Of a stretch of 64,000 nt of DNA, positions 52,518-61,997 are shown piece by piece. The stretch is from assembly GCF_900099765.1 (NCBI RefSeq), contig NZ_FNDX01000007.1:1-64000 (forward strand), given 5' to 3'. The notes beneath the pieces were generated by a model. The model did no database searches and was not told where the DNA came from. It saw only the letters and a program-made list of their open reading frames with translations. Each line of letters starts with the position of its first letter. The stretch's first letter is position 1. The translations under genes and the position numbers were made by a program. Origin of the DNA: Paenibacillus typhae (GTDB lineage: Bacteria; Bacillota; Bacilli; Paenibacillales; Paenibacillaceae).

Positions 52518-54614
52518 TTAACTATGCAGCTCAAACAGTCTGGCTGTTCTTCCGGCCGGAACAGATACGGTCAGGCTGCCCTCCGCCTTTTTCCAGCTCC
52601 ATTCGGAGCCATGCTGCTTGGGATAAGCACAGCTGATCCGTACCTCCCGGCCGGCAAGCTCCGGCAGCGGGAGCGCAACGCTCTGCTCTTCCCCGGCAAT
52701 CCGCCAGACTGCCAGATAGCGGATATTACCGTGCTGCAGACCATAGCTGACCCACTGCCCCCGGCTGTCCGGCAGGCCAAGCGGCCAGAACGGCAGCGCA
52801 TGCGGGATTTGAGCGCGGATCGATTTATAGTACTCCAGCGCTTCACGCACCAGCTCCCTGCGGCCGGGCGCAAGCTCTGCCAGATGGCCGCTCTGGTGCA
52901 CACGCAGCAGGAGGGCGTTGATCATGTTAAAAATGACCTCTTCATCATCGCCTTCACGCAGCGGATAAGACCAGACCGCCGATTGCTCCGGTGTCAGCGC
53001 CAGCGGGGAACCGGCAGCAATCGCCGCATAGCTCACGTAGTCCTCCTGGTCACTGGTGGACTGGATACTGTGACGGCTCAGCATGGCATAATCCATCCGC
53101 ATGCCGCCGCTGGAGCAGTTCTCGATGACCAGCTCCGGATAACGCGCGAAGATGCTGTCCAGCCAGGCCAGATAAGCCCGGTTATGCTGCAGCAGCCCGT
53201 CGCCGAAGCTGTCCGCATCCGTCTCGGTGCCTATACCCGCATTGATGTTGTAATCCAATTTGATATAGCCTACGCCATACTCCTCGACCAGACGGGCAAT
53301 AACACCGTCGGCATGTTCGATAACCTTGGGATTGCGGTAGTCCAGCTGATAGCGGCTGCGATCCTTGACCCGCTTGCCGTGCCGCATGAAGAACCAGCTG
53401 TCATCGGCTTCAGCCAGCTTCGGACTGTTGATCCCCATGACCTCCAGCTCCAGCCACAGTCCCGGGATCATGCCTTTGCCCCGGATGTAATCCAACACAT
53501 ATTTGATCCCCTCCGGAAATCGCTCAGCCGAAGGCTCCCACTGGCCCACACCATCCCACCATTCTCCGGGCGCATACCAGCCGGCATCAATACAGAAATA
53601 TTCGCAGCCTACATCTGCGGCGGCATCAATGAGCGGCAGCAGCTTCTCTGTCGTCGGACTGCCCCATAGGCAATTCATGTAGTCATTAAAAATAATCCGC
53701 AGCAGCTCATTGTCCTCATTCGGTCTGCGGATAATCCGGCGGTAGGCCGTCAGCTGCGCGGCCGCCGCTTCAAGTCCCCCTTGCACGGAGCCGGCGGCAA
53801 CCGGAACGGAGGTAAATGCTTCGCCCGGCGCAAGCTTCAGCCACCAGTGGTTGTCATGCTCTGTGGGTCCGCTGGCCAGCAGAGTAAGCTGATCGTACTG
53901 GTCGGTCAGCTCCCAGTGCCACGAGCCGTTATGCTCAATCTGCCAGAACAGGCTGCTTCCGCTTTCTGTGTTGTGCAGCACCGCCATCGGCAGCAGCTCC
54001 GCCGCCGACCAGGAGCCCGTATTGCTGGCGGCAATCCGCTTCGAGCCCCGGTCAGCCAGATGGTACATGCCCAGCTCCGGCAGGCTGTAGGTCCGCCACT
54101 GCAGCTCGCTCTGCCAGCCGCTGTGCGCCAGCGTGACTTCAATCTTGTCCCCCCTGTCACCACTCCCCTCCTTGTCCACACCTGTAAGGGCAAAGGAAGA
54201 AATATATTCTACAGCAATTTCACTGTCTCCTTCATTCTTCAGCACCGTCCAGGAACGGACGATCTGCACCCCGCTGTAAAATTGAAAATGCTGGACGGCC
54301 TTCAGCGCAGTGACCGGATCTTTTAAAGTGAACTCAAGCTTACGCCCAAGCGCATTAACAGTGTCGCTATGTCCGTCGTATTCCATCCGCAGTCCCGGAT
54401 AAGAAGCCCGGTGAGTCCGGCCGTGGTACTCTGCGCGGTCTTCCCCGGACAGCTGCAGTTCCAGCAGCCGGAAGCCCGGCTTATGCTTGTCCGCAACCGC
54501 TCCCGGCTCAAGCGGCGCCGCCCCGAAATGCAGCAGCCGGACATCAAGCTCCTCTGTAATTTCAATCGTAAGATATAATCCGTTTTCGGCAATTTCAATC
54601 AGCCTGCTGGTCAT
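52518..54614 (-). CDS. alpha-galactosidase, GH36
   Basis: The 698-aa retaining glycosidase removes terminal alpha-galactose from melibiose, raffinose and related sugars. An N-terminal beta-sandwich (about 1-290) is followed by the barrel. The barrel carries CIDAGWYAP and WLELEVMG, the nucleophile Asp454 in YIKLDYN, ENCSSGGMRMDY, and the acid/base Asp522 in STSDQED. A C-terminal beta domain ends it. There is no signal peptide, so it should act on imported sugar. ATG at 54614 follows CAGGAGG. It lies downstream of the binding-protein gene with a terminator and a repeat element between them. Confidence 0.94.
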   Translation of the reverse strand: MTSRLIEIAENGLYLTIEITEELDVRLLHFGAAPLEPGAVADKHKPGFRLLELQLSGEDRAEYHGRTHRASYPGLRMEYDGHSDTVNALGRKLEFTLKDPVTALKAVQHFQFYSGVQIVRSWTVLKNEGDSEIAVEYISSFALTGVDKEGSGDRGDKIEVTLAHSGWQSELQWRTYSLPELGMYHLADRGSKRIAASNTGSWSAAELLPMAVLHNTESGSSLFWQIEHNGSWHWELTDQYDQLTLLASGPTEHDNHWWLKLAPGEAFTSVPVAAGSVQGGLEAAAAQLTAYRRIIRRPNEDNELLRIIFNDYMNCLWGSPTTEKLLPLIDAAADVGCEYFCIDAGWYAPGEWWDGVGQWEPSAERFPEGIKYVLDYIRGKGMIPGLWLELEVMGINSPKLAEADDSWFFMRHGKRVKDRSRYQLDYRNPKVIEHADGVIARLVEEYGVGYIKLDYNINAGIGTETDADSFGDGLLQHNRAYLAWLDSIFARYPELVIENCSSGGMRMDYAMLSRHSIQSTSDQEDYVSYAAIAAGSPLALTPEQSAVWSYPLREGDDEEVIFNMINALLLRVHQSGHLAELAPGRRELVREALEYYKSIRAQIPHALPFWPLGLPDSRGQWVSYGLQHGNIRYLAVWRIAGEEQSVALPLPELAGREVRISCAYPKQHGSEWSWKKAEGSLTVSVPAGRTARLFELHS

Positions 54615-54778
54615 AAGTGTTGAAGCCTCCTGACAAGTGATGAATGTGGTTTGACGTCTCTTTTAATTATATTAATTAGTTGCTAAACGAGTTGAAGAAA
54701 ACCAACTCATCTCTAAGCCTTGCCCTTTTGTGGGTTTTGAACTACATATGAATTCGTATCCAAAATAAAAGGTAAGAG

Positions 54779-54912
54779 TAACGGAGGGGAGGTTTGGAAT
54801 TGGAGGAGCGGAAGCGTCCGCCTTTATGTTTGGATTTCTACTGCAGCCAGCAGTTTAAATCGGGAAATCCAAACATAACAGCGGCCGGAAATCCAAACGC
54901 TCTCCGCAGTTA
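54779..54912. repeat. nested inverted repeat family C (about 134 bp, 2+2 units)
   Basis: A perfect 15-bp inner pair TTATGTTTGGATTTC/GAAATCCAAACATAA (54824-54838, 54864-54878) is flanked by an imperfect outer pair. The outer arms are TAACGGAGGGGAGGTTTGGA (54779) and TCCAAACGCTCTCCGCAGTTA (ending 54912). The layout of two forward then two inverted units is the same as in families A and B, with unrelated sequence. It fills the 395-bp gap between the binding-protein and alpha-galactosidase genes. Confidence 0.8.
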
Positions 54913-54944
54913 CGTCCAATACCTAAAATCAATCCTTTTAATTC

Positions 54945-54992
54945 ACAAAAACAGACGGCCCCGCCGGTAAGAACCTTACCTGCGAGACCGTC
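54945..54992 (-). terminator. terminator of the binding-protein gene
   Basis: Long stem GACGGTCTCGCAGGTAAG/CTTACCGGCGGGGCCGTC with few mismatches and a three-base loop, followed by TGTTTTTG on the minus strand. Confidence 0.88.
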
Positions 54993-55010
54993 CCGGATTA
55001 TCACCTTCTG

Positions 55011-56339
55011 TTATTCAGCCGAACCGAATTGAATCCATGCCTTCTGAATTTCGTCGATCGCCTGGTCTTTAGTCTTGCTGCCGCCGATGTAGGCCTGCAT
55101 CAGCTCGCCGAATTTCTGGTGGAAGGTATCCAGCGAGTAGTTGACGGACAGGTCACCGGATTTTTCGGTTTTGAGGATTTCATCCATTTCCTTCGGCATC
55201 TGCAGGTCAGGCATTGGCGCATCCTTGATTGGCGGAATTACTTTGGCTACAGTAGAGAACCAGCTTTTACCGTAGTCGGAAGTGTACAGCCAGTTGAAGA
55301 ATTCGATGGTTTCGGCAGCTACTGCGGAATCCTTGTTAATGCGCAGCGCCTGGTCGGCCCCGGTAATGATCTGGGATTGTTCAGCCTTGTCGCTGACCGG
55401 GTATCCGGCAATGCCAAGGTCGAAGTCCGGGGTGATTTTCTTGATCGCCTCTTCATCCCAAGCGCCTTTACCGGTCATAAATGCTGCTTTGCCAAGGGCA
55501 AAATCGCTCACTTCAGCATTGCTGTCACGTTCCAGCGGCTTGTCTGTTCCGTGCTTAACGGTAGTATCAATAAAGTTGAAGAAGTTATCGTACAGCACCG
55601 GATGATCCTTGAAGGTAGTCTCACCCGCGATGAAGTTGGCTACCAGTGTCTTTGCATCAATTCCGGCATCCATAGCCGCTGCGTCTACAAAGTGCTGGAA
55701 GATGTGCTTCCATACCCACCACTCTTTATAAGCATTGGCGAATGGAGTGATGCCTTTGGCTTCCAGCTTGGTGATGGCATCATCCAGCTCAGCGGTTGTT
55801 TTCGGAACATCCGTGATGCCGGCATCGGCCAGCAGCTTTTTGTTATACATCAATACGAACAGATTGCCTTTTACCGGAAGCCCCAGCACCTTGCCGTCTG
55901 ATGAGCTCATGTTGGCACGTACCGCATCGGTCATGGCTGCAGCCAGCGGTTCATTGGTCAGGTCCGCACTGTATTCAGCAAAGGTATCAATATCCCCGCC
56001 GGCAGTGGTCTGGAAGACGTCAGGAGTGCTGCCAGCAGCAATTTTGGATTTCAGTACGGTGTTATAGTCGGCCTGCATAATTTCCAGGTTGATGCTCACG
56101 TTCGGCTTCACTTTTTTATACTCGGCAATGTAGGCATTGAAGGCGTCCGTGTACTCCGGTGATGCGGTGAACATATTAATGGTTACAGGCTTGGAGGAGT
56201 CTGTTTCGGCAGCTGCATTATCCCCGCCGTTTGTTCCAGCCGTGTTGTTAGCGGTATTATTGTTATTGCCTCCGCAGCCGGCCAGCAATCCTCCTGCGAG
56301 CAGCAGGCTCGCTGAGACTGCCATGAATCTTTTTAACAT
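55011..56339 (-). CDS. ABC transporter extracellular solute-binding lipoprotein (CUT1)
   Basis: The 442-aa family 1 binding protein has a signal peptide ending in lipobox LLAGC (Cys at about residue 22), then an Asn/Thr/Gly/Ala linker. The mature domain shows KPVTINMFTASPEYTDAFN and DVFQTTAGGDIDTFAEY. With the permeases at 60160-61883 it probably imports alpha-galactosides for the adjacent alpha-galactosidase (inferred from context). ATG at 56339 follows AAGGGGGC. It lies downstream of the two-component pair on the minus strand, opposite to its permeases. Confidence 0.92.
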   Translation of the reverse strand: MLKRFMAVSASLLLAGGLLAGCGGNNNNTANNTAGTNGGDNAAAETDSSKPVTINMFTASPEYTDAFNAYIAEYKKVKPNVSINLEIMQADYNTVLKSKIAAGSTPDVFQTTAGGDIDTFAEYSADLTNEPLAAAMTDAVRANMSSSDGKVLGLPVKGNLFVLMYNKKLLADAGITDVPKTTAELDDAITKLEAKGITPFANAYKEWWVWKHIFQHFVDAAAMDAGIDAKTLVANFIAGETTFKDHPVLYDNFFNFIDTTVKHGTDKPLERDSNAEVSDFALGKAAFMTGKGAWDEEAIKKITPDFDLGIAGYPVSDKAEQSQIITGADQALRINKDSAVAAETIEFFNWLYTSDYGKSWFSTVAKVIPPIKDAPMPDLQMPKEMDEILKTEKSGDLSVNYSLDTFHQKFGELMQAYIGGSKTKDQAIDEIQKAWIQFGSAE

Positions 56340-56462
56340 GATGTTGCCCCCTTTTCCTCATGTAGCTTGTGTTCTTGGTGTTTATTCTAAATAAAAAGAA
56401 AAAGGATAAGAATGTACATAAGTGAACTTCTAAGGGTAAAAAAGTGGGCTAATGTAACCGTT

Positions 56463-58109
56463 TCACTTTTCTCCCTCCAGGTTCCCGGTCCGGAATTCAG
56501 AAGGCGAACAATCATAGTAATTGCGGAACGCCTTGCTGAAATAGTTCTTGTCCTTGTAGCCCAGCATTTCAGAGATATCCTGAACCTTGAGCGCGGGGTC
56601 GGCCAGCAGATCCCTGGCTTTGTCCATCCTCACCTTTTGCACATACTCATGAATACCGCAGCCGTATTTACCCTTGAACAGCTTCATCAAGTATTCTCTG
56701 CTCAGGAAATACTTATCCGTGAACATCGATATTTTAATATTCTCAAAATAATGGTTATCAATGTATGCTTTAATATTTTCCAGCACACCGCTGCGGTTGC
56801 CGGCAAGCGACCGGCTGATTTCACCGGCATAGGCATCCAGAAGCCCATTCAGCAGTCCTTCAAACTGGCTGAACGAGGTATAATCGCCGCTTAGGCCCAG
56901 TGCAGCTAATCCTTTATTCTTGACAGCACGCAGCGCAGCCGGCACCTCTTCCAGCTCTCCGGCAATATCGCCGAGCAGAATCAGGAGCTCGCGGAGTGTC
57001 CGGTCCGCATCTCCCAGGCTGAAGCGGGCGGAGGACTGCCACCTCTGGGTGAATTCGTTCAAAATGCTTTTGGCATGGGCGGCATTCCCGCTCTCCAGAA
57101 TGCTGCGGATCTGCGGCATCCGCCCGGTGAGAGAAGGGCTGTCCCTAAATTCCTGCACAGGCGTCCCCCCGCCGGATACCACCGGACCCTTCAGCTGCAG
57201 CAGGTCAATATCATCCAGCCTTGCTTTAGCCGTATCATAAGAGTCTGCCAGCTCCAGATAATCACCGTATGTAGCGCCGAGCGCACCGGCACATAGTATA
57301 CCGAACAGCTCCTTCAGCGTCGCGGCCGCTTTTTTTAGCTGATGCATGGAGTGGAAGGCCGCATCCTCCTCATAGCCTTTTTTCATCGTAAAGACCGCAA
57401 TCAGCTCCCGCTCATTCTTCGGGTTCACAAAACTGAATGCCTCGAATGCTCCGCCACTGTTCTCATTAATCACATTCGTCACGGCAAAATGCATCAGATC
57501 ACGGTCCTCATGAAACCGCCCCTTGCGCACCTGTTCCAGATTAAGCAGCCGTAGAAGTCCGGCCGTAAACTGGTTACCCGTTGTATCCGCACCAATCAGC
57601 GGCAGAAAGGCCTCGTTCGACTGGTTCTTGAAGCTGCGCTCCAGGATAGACAGGTACATCTTTTCCTTGAGCTTGGGCACAGACATATTCAGCGTAATAT
57701 TCTGCGCAATGAATTCGCTTCTCTCCCGCTTCCTGGCTTCAAGCAGATCTACAGCTTTGCGCAGCGCACTGTTAAGATCGCCGCGGTTCACAGGCTTCAG
57801 CAAATAATCAACCACCTTGGAGCGGATCGCCTGCCGGGTATATTCGAAATCATTGTAGCCGCTGATGACAATCAGCAGCAGCTCCGGAAATTCCTTCTCC
57901 GCAATCTGCAGCAGCTGGCTGCCGCTGAGCTCCGGCATTTTCATATCAACAAGGGCCAGATCGAATTTCTCCCTGCGCAGCATGTCCAGCCCGGTCTTGC
58001 CGTCGCTGGCTTCCAGCACCTCGCCGACCCCCAGCCCCTTCCAGTCGCCCAGAATATGAATCGCTTCGCGCAGCGGCTCCTCATCATCAATGATCAGTAC
58101 TCTATACAT
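56463..58109 (-). CDS. response regulator with AraC-type DNA-binding domain (YesN-like)
   Basis: The 548-aa protein has an N-terminal receiver with acidic Asp8/Asp9, phosphoacceptor Asp55 (ALVDMKMPE) and Lys105 (LLKPVNRGD). A middle region of about 300 residues follows, then a C-terminal AraC HTH pair (KISMFTDKYFLSREYLMKLF, DISEMLGYKDKNYFSKAFRNY). It is the output partner of the kinase just upstream and probably activates the sugar transport genes. The frame opens at 58166, but ATG at 58109 (MYRVLIIDDEE) follows GGGGAGG and starts the receiver correctly. It lies 4 bp after the kinase stop. Confidence 0.94.
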   Translation of the reverse strand: MYRVLIIDDEEPLREAIHILGDWKGLGVGEVLEASDGKTGLDMLRREKFDLALVDMKMPELSGSQLLQIAEKEFPELLLIVISGYNDFEYTRQAIRSKVVDYLLKPVNRGDLNSALRKAVDLLEARKRERSEFIAQNITLNMSVPKLKEKMYLSILERSFKNQSNEAFLPLIGADTTGNQFTAGLLRLLNLEQVRKGRFHEDRDLMHFAVTNVINENSGGAFEAFSFVNPKNERELIAVFTMKKGYEEDAAFHSMHQLKKAAATLKELFGILCAGALGATYGDYLELADSYDTAKARLDDIDLLQLKGPVVSGGGTPVQEFRDSPSLTGRMPQIRSILESGNAAHAKSILNEFTQRWQSSARFSLGDADRTLRELLILLGDIAGELEEVPAALRAVKNKGLAALGLSGDYTSFSQFEGLLNGLLDAYAGEISRSLAGNRSGVLENIKAYIDNHYFENIKISMFTDKYFLSREYLMKLFKGKYGCGIHEYVQKVRMDKARDLLADPALKVQDISEMLGYKDKNYFSKAFRNYYDCSPSEFRTGNLEGEK

Positions 58110-58113
58110 GTTG

Positions 58114-59967
58114 TTATTGGCCTCCCCGCGGTAAAAGAATATCCATTTGCGTTCCGTTTCCTTCACTAGTTATCAGCAGTCCCGCTTCCTCACCGTACAG
58201 CAGCTTCAGCCGGGTATTCAGGTTTTTGAGGCCGATGCTCTCATGTCCTTCATCCTCCCCGGATGCCTCAGTACCGCCGGCCTCCTCATCCCACTGAATC
58301 TGCAGCGAGCCTAGCACCTCACCAAGCCGCTCCGCCGTCATTCCCGGCCCGTCGTCCATCACCGAAATAACACTGTAGACCGGCGTCACATGCGCCTCAA
58401 TCCGGATGGTCACGGTGGTCGACACCTTTTCGAGAGCATGCTTGATGCAGTTCTCCACCAGCGTCTGCACGGACAGCTTCGGAATCCGCAGCGTAAGCAG
58501 GCTCTCCTCCCATTCATAAACCACCTGCATCCGGCTGCCGAACCGTGCCTTCTGCAAAGCCATGTAGCGTTCAATATGCCTAAGCTCCTCGCTCGCCTGG
58601 ACAACATCCCGTCCGCTGATGCAGTACCTGAGGGTAAGCGCCAGATTATCCACCATCTCGACGATATCATCATTATTGTTCTTGAGCGCCTTGGTCGAGA
58701 TAGCCTGAAGGGCATTATACAGAAAATGCGGGTTGATCTCCGCTTCAAGTGCTTTGAGCACCGCGTTTTTTTCAACAATCTTCATCTTGTAGCGTTCATT
58801 TATCAGCTCGTTGGTACGTTCCACCATTTTATTGAAATGCCGTGACAGATAGGCAATCTCATCATTGCCCTCCACCCTCGCCTCCGCCTCAAAGCTGCCG
58901 GCGCTGAAGCGTTTCATCTGCAGGGACAGGTTTTTCAGCGGATGGGTAATCCGGTTGGACAGGAAGCCGACCAGAATAACAGAGGCCATCAGAAAGAGCA
59001 GCCCGATCGAATAGCTGAGCTTGCGCGTCGTAGTCGCCGCTTCGTAAATCTGCTTATAGGGAATAGGCTTAACAAGCTTCCAGCCTTCTTTTTGGCTGAT
59101 GTCGTAGATGACGAGGTACTTCTCCTGATCGTCCGACCAGGTCACCTGTCCGCCTTGCTCCGCTGTAAGCTTATTCAGCAGATCCGCCTCTTCCGTACGC
59201 TCATAGAACGCTTGATCATCCACCACGTACGGCTCATTGTCCGGGCTGATGTACATCAGATGGTCCCCTTCCGAGAAGGGAATGTCCTTCATAATCTCAT
59301 CCGCCACACTGGAGTTGAAATACAGCGACAGCACCGCCTGGGGCTCACGGGAAGCAATTGAGCGCAGCAGCCGGTGATAGCCCATAAAGCTTGCATCCGT
59401 ATTGACCTTGTAGTCGCCCTTCTCCGCATTACCGCTGACAAAAGACTGATAAGACCGGTTATTCGGGCTGGCCAGCGCACGCTTATACCAGGTCAGATGA
59501 TCAATCGGCGGATGCTCGGCGACCCTGACTGTAATATTATAGTTCTCCTTGGTCACGTAATAATATTTCTGCTCCTTAATGATGTAGAGATAGATGGACT
59601 CCAGATCCTTGCGAGAAAAATAGAGATTCTTCAGATAATCCTCCACATACATCTTGGAGGCATAATCCTGTGATTCATGCGTAATCGCGTAAGCGAATTC
59701 ATCATAAGAGATCTGCGGCAGGGACAGCTGCTCAATCCCGTTCAGATAGCTCTCCAGATTGCGGCCGACCAGCAGCAGGTTGTTGCTTGTGCTGTCTATG
59801 CTGTTGTTCACCGATTCCTTGCGCAGCATCCCGTAGGAGATGAACGTCAGCGATGTGACCACGAGGATGATAATAATGGAGAACAGCAGGATCAGCTTGT
59901 TGGCCAGACGGCGGGAAACCCGCTCCAGGAGCGGCTCCAGCAGCTTTTGTATGATGTTTTTTATGAT
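58114..59967 (-). CDS. sensor histidine kinase (YesM-like), start codon apparently ATC
   Basis: The protein has a first membrane helix, an extracellular sensor region (about 60-300), a second helix and HAMP (about 305-375). The His_kinase domain has phospho-histidine HFLYNALQAIS and the ATPase N-box VENCIKHAL with DDGPGM. The first GTG in frame (59862) would cut the first membrane helix. Coding-like sequence continues upstream as IKNIIQKLLEPLLERVSRRL up to a GGGGAGG site (59977-59983). The codon at the right spacing is ATC (59965-59967), with no ATG, GTG or TTG in frame there. The limit given assumes initiation at ATC. If not, the gene begins at 59862 and lacks its N-terminus. Confidence 0.88.
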   Translation of the reverse strand: MIKNIIQKLLEPLLERVSRRLANKLILLFSIIIILVVTSLTFISYGMLRKESVNNSIDSTSNNLLLVGRNLESYLNGIEQLSLPQISYDEFAYAITHESQDYASKMYVEDYLKNLYFSRKDLESIYLYIIKEQKYYYVTKENYNITVRVAEHPPIDHLTWYKRALASPNNRSYQSFVSGNAEKGDYKVNTDASFMGYHRLLRSIASREPQAVLSLYFNSSVADEIMKDIPFSEGDHLMYISPDNEPYVVDDQAFYERTEEADLLNKLTAEQGGQVTWSDDQEKYLVIYDISQKEGWKLVKPIPYKQIYEAATTTRKLSYSIGLLFLMASVILVGFLSNRITHPLKNLSLQMKRFSAGSFEAEARVEGNDEIAYLSRHFNKMVERTNELINERYKMKIVEKNAVLKALEAEINPHFLYNALQAISTKALKNNNDDIVEMVDNLALTLRYCISGRDVVQASEELRHIERYMALQKARFGSRMQVVYEWEESLLTLRIPKLSVQTLVENCIKHALEKVSTTVTIRIEAHVTPVYSVISVMDDGPGMTAERLGEVLGSLQIQWDEEAGGTEASGEDEGHESIGLKNLNTRLKLLYGEEAGLLITSEGNGTQMDILLPRGGQ

Positions 59968-60045
59968 GGCGCAAGCCTCCCCGCCTCTAATTTTGTTTTA
60001 CGCTTTCAGTTCACTTTTTTACCCCTAACTGTCTTCTTAAATCCA

Positions 60046-60074
60046 TTTCTGAGTATACGGCGCTGCCCTATAAT
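60046..60074 (+). promoter_or_regulatory. possible promoter of the permease operon
   Basis: TATAAT (60069-60074) lies 17 bp after TTTCTG (60046-60051), about 85 bp upstream of the first permease. The poor -35 fits a promoter that needs an activator, such as the AraC-type response regulator. Confidence 0.35.
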
Positions 60075-60159
60075 ACACAATATAGACTAACCGGAATGGT
60101 TAAGTGTGGCAAGCGGGGTCCTTAACTCCCACCCTATAAATAGCAGAAGAGGTGCATCC

Positions 60160-61050
60160 ATGTTAAAATCACTCGGCAGAAAATGGCGCGAGAAAACGGA
60201 GTTCGGGCTCTTCACCCTCCCCGTTCTGATCTGTATCGCAGTAGCCTTCTATGTTCCGTTTATCATGACCATCCGTTATTCCATGACCAAATGGAACGGG
60301 ATCTCCAAGCATCCGAAGTTCGTCGGGCTGGATAACTTCAAGCAGATTTTTACGGGAGATACCAATTTCTCCGATTCGGCCTGGTTTACGATTAAATATG
60401 CGGTGCTTTACATCGTCATCGTCAATGTGCTGGCTATTCTGCTGGCCGTGCTGCTCGATATGAAGCTGAAATCTACCTCATGGCTGAGAGCGGCCTTCTT
60501 CATTCCTTACATTCTCAGTCTGGTTATCGTTGGTTTCATCTGGAAATTCATCTTTATGCAGGGCTTCAACTCGCTTGGCGAGAGCACCGGCTGGGGCATT
60601 TTCGGCCTGAGCTGGCTGGGAACGCCGGGGCTGGCCTTCATATCCATATTAGGGGTATCCATCTGGCAATCGATCGGATTCTATCTCGTAATCTATATCG
60701 CCGGTCTGCAGTCCGTACCTGAGGATCTTAAAGAAGCTGCAACTGTAGACGGTGCCGGGGCGCTGAGAAGGTTCTTCAGCATTACGCTGCCGCTGCTCGC
60801 ACCATCCATTACCATCTCGGTGTTTATGGCGCTGACCAACTCCATTAAAGTATTCGACGTTATCCTGTCGCTGACCGGAGGCGGTCCGGGCGGAACCACC
60901 TACAGTATTGCTTATGACATTTACCGTGATACGTTCCAGAATAACCTGTACGGCTACGGTACGGCGAAAGCGCTTATCCTGTTCGTTGCGGTTCTGATCG
61001 TTACCGTGATCCAGCTTACATTCTTCAAGAAAAGAGAGGTGGAGGCATAA
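60160..61050 (+). CDS. ABC transporter permease (MalF/UgpA type)
   Basis: The 296-aa CUT1 permease has six membrane helices and the EAA loop EAATVDGAGALRRFFSITLP. ATG at 60160 (MLKSLGRKW) is chosen because AGAAGAGG precedes it. The open frame to 60106 has no site. It is coupled to the next permease by a TAATG overlap and diverges from the two-component pair. No ATPase gene is nearby, so a shared one is expected. Confidence 0.93.
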   Translation: MLKSLGRKWREKTEFGLFTLPVLICIAVAFYVPFIMTIRYSMTKWNGISKHPKFVGLDNFKQIFTGDTNFSDSAWFTIKYAVLYIVIVNVLAILLAVLLDMKLKSTSWLRAAFFIPYILSLVIVGFIWKFIFMQGFNSLGESTGWGIFGLSWLGTPGLAFISILGVSIWQSIGFYLVIYIAGLQSVPEDLKEAATVDGAGALRRFFSITLPLLAPSITISVFMALTNSIKVFDVILSLTGGGPGGTTYSIAYDIYRDTFQNNLYGYGTAKALILFVAVLIVTVIQLTFFKKREVEA

Positions 61051-61883
61051 TGAATACCAACAGCAAGACCGGCAAAATTATACTTGAGGTTGTGCTTGTC
61101 CTCCTCTCCCTGCTGTTCCTGTATCCGCTGTTCCTGACGATTATCAACTCGTTCAAAAGCTTCAGCGAGGTCATGACCGACGTGATTGCCCTGCCGCAAA
61201 AGCTGACCTTTGCCAACTACTCTTATGTATGGGAATTCATCAACTATCCGCGGCTGTTCCTGAACAACTTCATCATTACCGGGCTAGGGCTGCTGGGGAT
61301 TGTGTTCGTCTCCTCCATTGCCGCCTACAAGCTGGCCCGGACCAAAACGAAATGGAGCGGCGTTATCTACTTCCTCTGCATTATGCCGATGCTGATTCCG
61401 TTCCAGTCCATCATGCTGACCGTGCTGCAGACGGCCAAGAACCTGAACCTGTCCGAGAGCACCTGGGGACTGGGCCTGCTCTACTGGGGCTTTGGCGCAC
61501 CGCTTGCCGTCTTTATCTATCACGGCTTTGTTAAAGGGATTCCAATGGAAATCGATGAAAGCGCCACGATCGACGGGGCTTCCGGCTTCCGCCTGTTCTT
61601 CAGTGTCATCTTCCCGCTGCTGAAATCGGTAACGACTACCATCGTTATCATCGACGTGATGTGGATCTGGAATGACTTCCTGCTCCCGCTGCTCATGGTC
61701 AACGGCTCACCGGATACCAAGACGCTGACGCTGGCCGCCTACACCTTCGTCGGACAGTACACCTCCGACTGGCAGTATGCAATGACAGCTATGGTAATGG
61801 CCGTACTCCCGTCCATCATCGTATTCATCTTCCTGCAAAAGTATATTGTGAAAGGCGTTGTCGCCGGGGCGGTTAAGGGCTGA
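61050..61883 (+). CDS. ABC transporter permease (MalG/UgpE type)
   Basis: The 277-aa CUT1 permease has six membrane helices, the EAA-like loop DESATIDGASGFRLFFSVIFP and the family ending GVVAGAVKG. It pairs with the permease upstream. ATG at 61050 overlaps the stop of that gene. A strong terminator follows. Confidence 0.94.
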   Translation: MNTNSKTGKIILEVVLVLLSLLFLYPLFLTIINSFKSFSEVMTDVIALPQKLTFANYSYVWEFINYPRLFLNNFIITGLGLLGIVFVSSIAAYKLARTKTKWSGVIYFLCIMPMLIPFQSIMLTVLQTAKNLNLSESTWGLGLLYWGFGAPLAVFIYHGFVKGIPMEIDESATIDGASGFRLFFSVIFPLLKSVTTTIVIIDVMWIWNDFLLPLLMVNGSPDTKTLTLAAYTFVGQYTSDWQYAMTAMVMAVLPSIIVFIFLQKYIVKGVVAGAVKG

Positions 61884-61949
61884 TCTGGTTGGCCTTGCTG
61901 CAGGGTTCTGCCTGAAGACGCCGTAAAACACCCCCATGCCGCATGACTG

Positions 61950-61997
61950 ACACAGCAAACACCCCATAGCCGCGAAGGCTGTGGGGTGTGCTGTGTT
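61950..61997 (+). terminator. rho-independent terminator of the permease operon
   Basis: Inner stem ACACCCCATAGCC/GGCTGTGGGGTGT extended by ACACAGC/GCTGTGT, followed by TTTAAAA. One of the longest stems in the window. Confidence 0.88.

Noticed and set aside
52524..53669. 381-codon plus-strand frame opposite the alpha-galactosidase
   Set aside because: It is a shadow of the GH36 gene, whose catalytic motifs and ribosome site are clear.
59732..59974. 80-codon minus-strand frame starting with TTG after the GGGGAGG site
   Set aside because: Its spacing to the site is very short and the peptide (HHKKHHTKAAGAAPG) is unlike a protein, while the other frame encodes the expected membrane anchor of the kinase.
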